A DNA stretch of 17,911 bases from Candidatus Woesearchaeota archaeon (GTDB taxonomy: Archaea > Nanobdellota > Nanobdellia > Woesearchaeales > UBA11576). A model generated the notes under the pieces. It was not told the DNA's origin and ran no database searches. It was given only the letters and a program-made list of their open reading frames with translations. The stretch is from NCBI GenBank assembly GCA_027083015.1, contig JALWQS010000090.1:1-17911 (forward strand). The letters are read 5' to 3'. Of the stretch, positions 1 through 9,300 are shown piece by piece; the stretch's first letter is position 1, and each line of letters starts with the position of its first letter. A program made the translations under genes and the position numbers.

Positions 1-15
1 TAAGATCTGCAATAA

Positions 16-23
16 TATAAATA
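16..23 (+). promoter_or_regulatory. Candidate archaeal TATA box for the plus-strand operon
   Basis: TATAAATA sits in an A/T-rich stretch at the left edge. A start about 25 nt downstream would give a leader of roughly 145 nt before the ATG at 192. This is the best TATA-like string ahead of the first gene, but A/T-rich DNA yields such strings by chance and any upstream BRE lies close to the window edge. Confidence 0.35.
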
Positions 24-80
24 AGGTGGATAAAGATTAGTATTTCAATGATGTAACAGACTCGTATGCAGATGTCGAAC

Positions 81-95
81 TGCCAGAAACTGGCA
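81..95 (+). promoter_or_regulatory. Perfect inverted repeat (hairpin or operator) in the operon leader
   Basis: TGCCAG-AAA-CTGGCA is a perfect 6-bp inverted repeat with a 3-nt loop and is the most G/C-rich spot in the leader. TCG at 75-77 and CGA at 100-102 could lengthen it across an internal loop. It lies between the candidate TATA box and the first start codon, so it could be an RNA hairpin in the 5' leader, a repressor site, or the 3' hairpin of a gene ending just outside the window. No T-run follows, which argues against a simple terminator. Confidence 0.4.
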
Positions 96-191
96 CTTAC
101 GAAACAACAAACAGAGATCCAAGAGAGGGATGCGCACTCTGCTGAACACTGAAGAAAAACAGGAAAGATCAAAACGGGAAATATCAAGAAA

Positions 192-1076
192 ATGTCTGAA
201 GGAACAAAAAAACAATTCCGAGAATCCTTGAAGATAGGTAGAAGATTAGGCCTGGTGTTACTCTGGGAGGTATTGCTGATAATAGGTATAATAGCAGGAG
301 CGATGATATTCATGAAAGCTATGACTGCCCTTACGCCTATGATGACAAAGATGACAGAACCTTTCACGACTCAGAATGCCTTCAAGCAACAGTTGTTGAT
401 GGGAGGTGCGGAAGAGACCGCATCAAAACTTATGAAACTTACTATCACTTATACTGTGCTGGGATTATTATATCTTTTCGGGATAACTGTGTTTTTCAAA
501 GCTAAGACTTACCTGACAATCTGGGATAAGAAGCTGACGGGAAACTTTTATTTGCGGTATGCAGGTATGCTGCTTATATGGATGTTAGGTGCTGGAGTAC
601 TGACCTACCTGGTTCAATTTGCCGTCTATAATACGATATATGATAAGGTGATATACAGCGCAAAAGCTAAGGCCGGAGTTGTGATCATAGGCATAGTATT
701 TCTTCAGCTTATGATTTATCTGACGATAACGTTGTTCTCAATATTCACAGAAGAGAGAAGGATCTGGAGAGGACTGGTCACCTGGTATAAGACTGCCATC
801 GTCAAGATAGGAAAGTTCCTTATTCCTATGGGTGTGGTCTTCCTGATGTTTATAGTGCTGAATGTCCTTTTGTTAGTGACTAGACTCTTATATTTTGATG
901 TGCTGGTGCTTCTTATAAGCACTGCTTGGGTAACTATCTATACTGCCTGGACAAAAATATATTATACGATAGTCATAGATAACCTCATTGGTAAAACACC
1001 CAAAACAGTTGGAGGAAAGATTAAAAAACATAAAAGACAAGAAAAAATAACCAGAACTCGATCAAAAAGAAAGTGA
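192..1076 (+). CDS. Six-TM membrane protein of unknown function (first of two look-alikes)
   Basis: I do not recognise a named family. The 294-aa product has six hydrophobic segments at about residues 19-43, 84-103, 121-145, 161-185, 208-229 and 232-263. A roughly 40-residue polar loop lies between TM1 and TM2, a basic loop between TM4 and TM5 (TEERR, then WYK), and the C-terminal tail is very basic (about 268-294), so it is probably cytoplasmic. The layout matches the 310-aa protein at 13721-14653 in TM number, long first loop, an aromatic/basic TM2-TM3 loop, an LFS string at the end of TM4 and a basic tail, so the two are probably paralogs. The ATG at 192 is chosen because an in-frame TGA lies at 150-152 and no start codon occurs between. 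The ribosome binding site is weak (GGGA at 176-179). The stop codon overlaps the next gene's GTG. There are no catalytic motifs. A membrane scaffold or translocation partner for the secreted proteins downstream is an inference from context. Confidence 0.88.
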   Translation: MSEGTKKQFRESLKIGRRLGLVLLWEVLLIIGIIAGAMIFMKAMTALTPMMTKMTEPFTTQNAFKQQLLMGGAEETASKLMKLTITYTVLGLLYLFGITVFFKAKTYLTIWDKKLTGNFYLRYAGMLLIWMLGAGVLTYLVQFAVYNTIYDKVIYSAKAKAGVVIIGIVFLQLMIYLTITLFSIFTEERRIWRGLVTWYKTAIVKIGKFLIPMGVVFLMFIVLNVLLLVTRLLYFDVLVLLISTAWVTIYTAWTKIYYTIVIDNLIGKTPKTVGGKIKKHKRQEKITRTRSKRK

Positions 1077-3154
1077 ACAGATTATCAATAAAAAAAAGAG
1101 GGAAGAAAGCCCAGATCACAGTTTTCATCATATTAGGTATAATTCTGTTGTTCGGAGCAGGAACAGCCATCTATATGAAACAGGCAGGTATAGGGCCTGC
1201 TAAGATTTTTCAGACAAAAACGCCGCCAGTAGAAGAGTTCATAAAAGCCTGTATGGAAAAGACTGCAGAAGAAGGTATAAGGGCTCTGGGAACGCAGGGC
1301 GGATTCATATCAATACCTGAAGAGATAGCAGCGAATCCTTCAAGGTTTATCACTATCATACCGGGAGTGCCGGCAGAACTGGCGCCAAAAGTGCCTTACT
1401 GGTATTGGGAAGGAAAGACGATAGTTCCTGGGCTGAGGTTCATGGAACAGCAGGTCGAATACTACATCGACCAGAACATTCAGACATGCATCAATAACTT
1501 CACAGGCTTTAGGGATCAGTTTGACATAAAGACAGGAGATAAATGGAAAAGCAATGTGGTCTTTGCAGATAAAGATACTGTAGTGTCGCTTGACTGGGAT
1601 GTGGAGATAAAAGAGAAAGGACAGGAAAAAGTGACAAAGAAAAAGCAATTCTTGGTGAATCTTGATGTAAAAGTAAAAAGGATGTATGAGTTGGCGCGAG
1701 AACTGCTGGATGCTGAAAACAAAAAAAAGATGTTTGAGAAGATGACAATAGATCTTATGGCCAGTTTCCCTTCAAAAGACATTCCCTTTGACGGTTTGAC
1801 GCTGAAGTGCGGAAGAGAAGTGTGGAGATTATCGCAGATAAAAGAAAAGCTCATAAAAGCGCTGGAGCCCACGGTCATGGGAATACGGTTCAGGAACACG
1901 GATCATCCGCCATTCCTTGCTAAGGAGGATGCGTACATAAAAGTTCATCAGGCAGTACAGGCGCAGAAGGAAGCCAAAGAGTACAGACCATTAGTCTTGC
2001 CTAAAGAGATACCGCCAGACTCTTATGATTATTTCCAACTGTACTTCAACTTTACGGACAAGAACTACAATGACCTGAAAGTGACTGCAAACTTCAGAAA
2101 AGGATGGGGACTTAACATCTACGCAACACCTAACCAGTACGGAATACTGAAATCAGGAGTGCAAGACCTGAGATCCAAGATACTTACTTTCTTGTGCCTT
2201 AATACTTATCACTTCGTCTATGACTTGTACTATCCGGTGATGATATCAATAGAGGATCCGAAGGCTTTCAGAGGAAAGAGCTATGTCTTTAGGTTCGCAT
2301 TTCCGGTCATGATCTACCATAATCAGGGAGACAGAAATGCTTTGCCGGCTGTAGAGTTTAATCCTGACGAGTTTGATCTGGACTTCTGTGATTATCATGG
2401 AACAGAAAAGCATACGATAAGAGTAGTAGATGCAGTGACAAATGCAGAACTGAGCAGAGTGAACCTGACATACAGGTGTTTCACAAACGCATGTAACCTG
2501 GGAAGCACGAGGACCAACAATCAGCATCTTCAATGGAAAGGAAATTTTCCCAGCGGATGCGCAAATCCGACAATAGAAGTGAAAAGGAAAGGCTATCTGG
2601 ATGCTTCTGCACAATGGAGTGGACAGGAACCTTTTGTGATAAAGATGCATCCGACACAAGAACTGAAATTCACACTAAGAAAACACAGGTCCGGAGAACC
2701 GGACAGTTGGAGATTCCTGCAGCCAGATGAACATGCAGTTATAGGCATAGAGCACAAAGACCCTGACATGTCATTATTCTATACCTTCACGCCTGAAGAG
2801 ACATTCAAGAGCAAGAAGACCCTGGAATTGCTTCAGGAAGACGCTACTTATGACTTAAGCATAATGTTGTTCAAACAAAAAGGAGCAGATGAAGATGTGA
2901 TGACCGGAGGTTGGGTGGGAAAATGGAAAGTCAATTATGAAGACATAGCAGATGCGAACAAGGTAGAGTTCCATATTTTGGAAAAGTTCCCTCCGCCGAC
3001 CACAGATCAGGAATTCGTAGATATGTATGAACTGATAAGCAATCACACAAAAAACCCTGACATCAAACCTATTTTCAAGAAAGTTGGGGAAACTGATGAT
3101 GCCCCCGCAGGATCGGCAGGAGCAGAAACAGTTGAGAATCAAGCTAACAATTAA
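1073..3154 (+). CDS. Large membrane-anchored protein with prepilin-like N-terminus
   Basis: The 693-aa product starts at a GTG sharing GTGA with the previous stop, which suggests translational coupling. Its N-terminus is basic, then KKAQITVFIILG, then a hydrophobic run to about residue 35. This fits a class III (archaeal prepilin) signal, with possible cleavage after A13 before Q14. The next in-frame ATG (M35) would lose this signal, which supports the GTG. The ectodomain has C60 followed by an acidic helix and an LGTQGGFI string (72-79), then an NIQTC string near C139. Further on are an FLCLNTYHFVYDLYYPV segment (373-389) and, at about 446-525, a beta-rich region with C469, C474 and C496 that reads like a carboxypeptidase-regulatory-type fold. 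I recall similar QGGYI/YHF proteins as conserved hypotheticals in DPANN archaea but cannot verify this here. The size is far above that of a structural pilin, so it is probably a pilin-like membrane-tethered accessory facing outside. The exact function is unknown. Confidence 0.9.
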   Translation: MNRLSIKKRGKKAQITVFIILGIILLFGAGTAIYMKQAGIGPAKIFQTKTPPVEEFIKACMEKTAEEGIRALGTQGGFISIPEEIAANPSRFITIIPGVPAELAPKVPYWYWEGKTIVPGLRFMEQQVEYYIDQNIQTCINNFTGFRDQFDIKTGDKWKSNVVFADKDTVVSLDWDVEIKEKGQEKVTKKKQFLVNLDVKVKRMYELARELLDAENKKKMFEKMTIDLMASFPSKDIPFDGLTLKCGREVWRLSQIKEKLIKALEPTVMGIRFRNTDHPPFLAKEDAYIKVHQAVQAQKEAKEYRPLVLPKEIPPDSYDYFQLYFNFTDKNYNDLKVTANFRKGWGLNIYATPNQYGILKSGVQDLRSKILTFLCLNTYHFVYDLYYPVMISIEDPKAFRGKSYVFRFAFPVMIYHNQGDRNALPAVEFNPDEFDLDFCDYHGTEKHTIRVVDAVTNAELSRVNLTYRCFTNACNLGSTRTNNQHLQWKGNFPSGCANPTIEVKRKGYLDASAQWSGQEPFVIKMHPTQELKFTLRKHRSGEPDSWRFLQPDEHAVIGIEHKDPDMSLFYTFTPEETFKSKKTLELLQEDATYDLSIMLFKQKGADEDVMTGGWVGKWKVNYEDIADANKVEFHILEKFPPPTTDQEFVDMYELISNHTKNPDIKPIFKKVGETDDAPAGSAGAETVENQANN

Positions 3155-3198
3155 GCTAAAACTAAGCTAAATAAAGTTAATAAAGCTAAAATTAAGTT
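3141..3198 (+). repeat. Short degenerate AAGCTAA repeats at the end of the second gene and in the spacer
   Basis: AAGCTAA occurs at 3141-3147, 3153-3159 and 3164-3170, and in AAAGCTAA at 3182-3189, with variants AAAGTTAA (3173-3180) and TTAAGTT (3191-3198). Spacing runs about 12, 11, 10 and 9 nt, close to one helical turn. The array spans the stop codon at 3152-3154. The rest of the 160-nt spacer is A-rich with no clear gene. A weak TTAAAAACATA string at 3258-3268 could be a secondary promoter for the giant gene. Confidence 0.5.
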
Positions 3199-3304
3199 GG
3201 GAAATAGGCAAGAGATGAACAGGATAAAAACAAAAGATACAAAAACAGAAACAGATGTTAAAAACATACACTGAAACAGATGATAAGCATACAAGATCAT
3301 AAAA

Positions 3305-3308
3305 GAGG
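3305..3308 (+). promoter_or_regulatory. Ribosome binding site of the giant gene
   Basis: GAGG lies 6 nt before the ATG at 3315, and translation from that ATG gives a signal peptide at once. This fixes the start. Confidence 0.7.
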
Positions 3309-3314
3309 AAAACT

Positions 3315-6300
3315 ATGGCTAAAAAACATATCGTGCACAGACTAGCATTATTTTTCATATGGTTGATAGTGCTTATGCCTATCTATACAGCAAGTGCGCT
3401 TCAGATAGAGTTCAATGCAGTAAGTGGTGTGGAGACAAGATCAAATTCTGTTGTCATAAGATGGAAAACTGATGTTAATGCTACAGGGCTGGTAAGATAC
3501 GGAAAAGACGTGCTGGATAAAGATGTAAGTGAGACCGGTTCAAAAAAGGATCATGAAGTCACGATAACTGACCTTTTACCGGAAACACAATACATATACC
3601 AGATTGTATCAACAGCAGGAGAAGAGACAAAAAGAGCTCCGGCATTAGGATCATTAAAGTTCAAGACAGGACCTGCAGGAGCAGAAAGTGAAACAAGCGC
3701 CACAGGAGGCGACACAGAAGCTCCGGGGGCAGTCATGGGGCTGGCCGTTCCTGAAGTCAAAGCTAATTCTGTAAAGATAGTCTGGGATATAGATGCAGGT
3801 GCAAGTCCTGACGTGGATCATTACGTCGTCTACAGGGATGGGAAAGTAATTGCACAAAACCTGAAGACTAAAAGTTATACAGATACGGAAGTCAAGGCAG
3901 GACAGACGTACAACTACGAAGTCAGTGCAGTGGATACTTCAGGCAATGAAGGACCAAAAACACAGGTGAGTGCAACGCCGGGAGGCGCGGCTGTAGAGAT
4001 CGTTTTGAGTAACATAAAGACAGAAGTTATAGGGACCAATGTCATATTCACCTGGAAAACGAATGTAGATGCGCATACAAGAGTAAGATACAGCCTGAAC
4101 CCCTTGAACCTTGACCAGAAAAAAGAGACGGGTGTGTTCACGAAAGAACATAATATCACGCTCATAAACCTTGAACCTGACAAGACATATACTTATATGC
4201 TTCAATCATGTGATGCTCAGGGAAACTGTGGTAATAGTTCTATAACTACTTTTAAGACGAGCCAAAAGACTGAGCTGTTCCTGAAGATCGATAAGTTCGA
4301 CTGTAAACCAGAAACCACGCAATACCACAACTCTAACAGGATGGACATAACAGGGATAAGCGCTCCGGGAGCGGACATCTACGGATATGTGAACGGAGAG
4401 AAACAGAGATACGCAAGAGCGCCAAGTACCGGTCAGTTTAGGTTCGGAGGACTAAGGCTCAATGCCAAACTGGAAGAGAATGAGATAAAGATTGTTGCTG
4501 ATGACAGGGTAGGCAAGAAGATAGAATGCGTAGAAAAGATAAGGCTGGATTATATGAGTCCAGAAGTGGAGTTCTCCAATGAGACAAAGAATATCAGTGT
4601 ACTTTCAAAGAATTCACTGACGATCAAAGGGACTGTGAGAGATGAAAACCCTGTGACTTTCTATGCTTATGTAGAATCTTTGGATGATACCACACCACCA
4701 GGAAAGGTAACTGATCTCAGGAACACAAGCATAGATAAGAACAGTGTGACTATAGAATGGGCTAAACCGATGGTACAGACTGCCAATGCAGGAACAGCAA
4801 CAGGAAGCGTAACACCTGGAAAAGGAAAAGACACGATACTGGGAGAAGACGCTGGAGACATAACTGTCGGTGGAGGAATATCAGGCTTTGCTTCACTGGA
4901 CGAACAGGATAATGGAATAACAGGTATGCAGACAAGCACCAGCACTGACATGAGTGCCAAAGCGCCGGAAGATGATATATTGATGTACCTGATATACAGG
5001 ACTGATGTCAAAGGAGGACCGATAGCGACGACACCGGCAACACAGCTTAAATTCACAGATAATAATGTAAGCACAAGCACGACCTACACCTACCAGGTCA
5101 GTGCTATGGATAAAGCAGGAAATGAGGGGCCAAAGTCAGAACCTATATCGATAACGACGCTGCCTAACGGAACAGTTGTAGGACCGAGACAGAAGATAGT
5201 GCCTGAAAATCCCCAATTGGTTGTCAAGAAAGAGATCAGACTGACACCTAATAAGACAACAACATTCCAGGAAAACATACCGCACCTGTTCCAGGGAAGA
5301 AACAAGATAAGGGTTGTGTTTGAGGACATAGCAGGAAACAGTTTTGAGAAGACTTTTGATATAATGGTAGATACTGAACCAGTAAAGATACTGGCGCCGA
5401 CAGCAGCACAACTATCACAATGGTACAGTCCAACATATGTAAGTGAAATCAATATTAATGGACAAGTCAATAAGCCGTCAGGCAAAGTGCTCATATACAT
5501 AAATGCTGATCCGAAAGCTAAAGGAGCTAAACCGACATATACAGTGCCTCTTGGAGAGAACGGAACCTTCTCAGCAGATGTTGAACTCGGAACGACAATA
5601 TCAGCAACACTAAATACTGCTTTTGAGAACAACTCAGCAACAGCCGGAGTTGGGGTCGTCAGCAAAGAAGGGGTGCCTAACCAGATAACTCTCGTAGCTG
5701 AAGATTCTTTCGGAAGAAGATCCGCACCGGTACAGGGAAGCGTAACATACACGCCGTGCGGAGAAGGAAACTACTGGCAGATAAAGATCAAACCCGGCGG
5801 CAACATAATAAACACAAGAGAGCTGATGGAAGGCGTAGGTGCTTATGGATTTGGATATGAACTGGTATGGCAAGGGCCTGGTTCAGGAGCTAATGTGACC
5901 GTATCATCAGTCAGGGTGGTGCCTGCGACTGTAAGTGCGAAAGAGAGAAAGAAGTATGATTTTGACTGGGTATCAGCGCCACAGGTGACAGCGCCACAAA
6001 ACAATAGGACAAAAGGTTTTGTGCTCATAGGGTTTAAACCGCAATCGGTAGAGGGGAAGACCTATTACGAAAAAGAAAAGAACCTATCTAATCATCGGAA
6101 AGGTGAATGCTTCCCTTGGGCAGGATGTGTAAGGCTCCTGTACCAGATGGAAATAAACTTCAATAGTCCGGAACTGCAGAAACAATACGCTGCGATGACT
6201 GCAGGACAACAAAGCTCAACAGTAAGTCAGATAAAGCCGCCCAATTTCCAAAAACAATGTGTTGAACTGAAGATTCAGCTTGATGAAAGGGTAAATCCTG

Positions 6301-9300
6301 CACTGATACCGAAAGGCTTGCTAAGAGCATCAGTTACAGCGATAAACGCTACCCTGAAATTTATAGATGTCGTTGAGAAACCGATCAAATACGTTGCAAA
6401 GATAACGCTGGGTTTCTGCCTGTTGGCATTCTTCTCAAAACTGACCGTGTCAGTGCTAAGGACATACTACTGTAAATACACTTCAACATTAGCATCTATC
6501 TCTAAAGGCGGAGGAAGCATAGCAGCGCTCATAAAGAGCGGAAGGATAGAGAAGGTGGCTAAGTGGGATGATGGAAGCGAGACTGGAGCATGCGCAGTTG
6601 AGTTCGGAGGGGAGAAAGGCAATGACGAAGCTAAAGCTGCATGTCAAACATGCGCCAAATGGGTGGAAAAAGAAAAATGGTTGACAGACAAATGGCATCT
6701 GTTCTGTGATAGGATAACCTGTCCGCCAGTACCGTCACTACAGCATTATATATTGCAATCCTATGGAAAAGCAGGAAAACCATCACCTTGGAGATATGCT
6801 GAAGCAGCTGCAGAAAGAGTGACTCAACAATGCCCGAAGAATTCTGCATTGGCAAGGGATTGCGTCTGCGGACTGAAAGGGCCTACATGCAAATCAGGAC
6901 AAGTATGCGTCAATGATAAATGTCAGGATATAAAAGCCTGCACAGATGATGCAATAACCAATGAGCTATGCAAATGCAACTCTAAGACAGCTCCGGGAGC
7001 GTACAAGTATTGCGAAGCTGGACAGGTGTGCAAAGACGGTTATTGCAGAGGAACAAAAGCATCAGCAGCTAAACTAACAACAACCACTAATCAGGTAAAC
7101 CTGAGTGCTGTGGATAAGGACAAAAGATCCTGTGTAGCCTTAGGAACTGGGTGGGACTGCGTATGCGACTTAGGAACCTGCAACAACCTGAAAGGGGATT
7201 GTGTGAAAGGAAAATGCACAGGCAAGTACAATGATAAGTACTGCTGCAAGACCTCAAGCGCAGAAAAGGGTACAAGCACAGGAACAACAACCTCAACTGG
7301 AGATTTAAGCTCTTACAAATGGGTATCAGAATTTACCGGTTGGACATATAAGAGTGCTGCCGAAAAAGAGAAGCCCGTGCAGATGGCCTACAGTAAGACA
7401 ACAAAACTATCCTTGTGGAGAGATAAGACAAAGGAGCCCTTTCCGCCTGTAGGAAACTCAATAATCAAAAGAGACGGGCATGAGAACGTATGGTATGCAA
7501 CAATGGCCAATGGTCAGATATACGAGTGTACCTGTAATACTTATGATGATGCGAAACTGATACTGGAAGGTAAGCAAAACACTAAAGGATGCACAAAAAG
7601 GACAGAGTGCAAGGATCCGAAACTCTGCAGCTTATGCAACACCCAAAAGACAACAGCATTAGCGACCGGAACTATCACAAAAGAAGAACAGCAGAACATA
7701 CCAGACCTTAGCAAAGAGCTTGAACAGGAAGACACAGGGTCGTCATTCGGAACCATAACGGGATTTGCGACAGGAGTTACAACTAACACTGCCACACCAA
7801 CAAAAACTACTGACAAGACGACAAAAACTTCCAGCACCAAGACTGCTAAGAAGACGACAGAAAAGGTAGGGCCTCCAATATATGATAGGTTCTTTGATTA
7901 CAAGAAGGGAGACATAAACAAACCAGACTACCTGAGAGCAAAATCAGACTGCGAATTTGCAAAACTGGGAAGGGATGACATAGAGAAGATGTTCAAGCAG
8001 TACAAGAAAGGAGACCCTGACCTCAAGAAAAAATGTGAAAAAGGGCATAAACCACAACCCGCATGTTGCCCATACACTTATATGCAGGACTGGCAATGGG
8101 GGATGATGTTCTCAAACGAGATGAAACTATCATACTGCCTATCAAACCCTGAAGGAGCAGAATGCAAGAAAGGACAAAACATCGTCAATGGAGTGACAGG
8201 TATATGCTCACCAAAAGGAAGCATGAAAAGAGCGCAACCGGTAGAACTGGCAGGACTAAAATACAAAAAAGGATTTCCTTCTGATGACAGGCTGAACGAT
8301 CATGTGGTTTATTTGGTAGACATAGATGATTCAGGATCAGCAAAAAGCGTAAGATTGGGCTACTACACTAAAGCAGAAGTGACAGGAACTGTGGGAAGTG
8401 TAGATTCACAAGGCAGAGTGATGATAAGCACTGGAGCATACTTTAAGCCATTAGCGTCAAGCAAAGAACTGTTCGCAGCATTCCCAAAAAGAGATAATGC
8501 AGACCCTTCAAAAGATGAAGATTCTTTCAAGCAGGGTATGAAAGAATTTGCAGCAGACTTATGCAAGCACATCAGTTCCGGAGAGATAGTTCCGAGAAGC
8601 AGCGATAGTAAGGAGATAGTCGCTGAATGCAAGACTTACCAGACAAAGATAGGGAAAGGGCTTGAAGAACAATACAGACAGATATTCCAGCTCTTAGGAG
8701 AACCTCACAGGGAATACTTAGCGCAACCAGCATCTAGTTTCATAGATGCACTGATAACTTTGTGCTTGAGTGCAATAATAAGCTGGTTGCAACACCTGAA
8801 GAATTTCTTATTGCACCTGCAAAATTGCCTGCAGACGATAATGCTGACAGGAGATGGCTCAGCAGGACAATGCAGAGCGATGATAAGCCAATACTTCTGC
8901 GATATACTGCAGCAACTTATAAGCTGCATCTCAAGAAGGTTCGGCGGAGGAGGCGGTTCAAGGATAGGAACTGGAGGCATAGGTGGTATCTTCGGTTCAA
9001 TACACGATGCTGCAAACACAGTCGTGGCAGAAGCTAATGATAGGTACGGGCAGAACAACCTGTTCTCAACGACTTTTGCAGCGCAAAACCTTGCGTATGA
9101 CGCATGCATATTTATGTTTACAGGTGAATGGCCGACAGACTGGAAGAGCATGTTTGAGACAGCAACGACCATGCCGATAAATACCACAGCACTTGTATTC
9201 CCTGTAACAAGAAGATGGCAGGCCTATGATGGAAACACAGGATTCGCCAGATATGTGTACAGGATAGGATACTACATATCAGCAGGCGCAGATATACAAT

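Noticed and set aside
77..94. LPETG-like sortase motif in an open frame at 41-142
   Set aside because: The 34-codon stretch has no start codon (TAG at 38-40), and no hydrophobic segment or basic tail follows the motif before the stop. It is a chance match in non-coding leader.
48..152. C/D box RNA (ATGATGT at 48-54, CTGA at 142-145 or 149-152)
   Set aside because: The C box match is imperfect, no C'/D' pair is seen, and the distance of about 100 nt is longer than typical archaeal C/D RNAs.
3215..3274. Small 19-codon ORF in the spacer before the giant gene
   Set aside because: It is short, Lys/Thr-rich as expected from A-rich DNA, and lacks a good ribosome binding site.
4347..4361. ITGIS at residues 345-349 of the giant protein as another ITG motif
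   Set aside because: It sits on a predicted beta strand of an Ig-like domain followed by APGA, a normal strand sequence, not a linker.
8705..9187. Long antisense open frames inside the giant gene
   Set aside because: They have no binding sites or protein-like composition and mirror the codon bias of the plus-strand gene.
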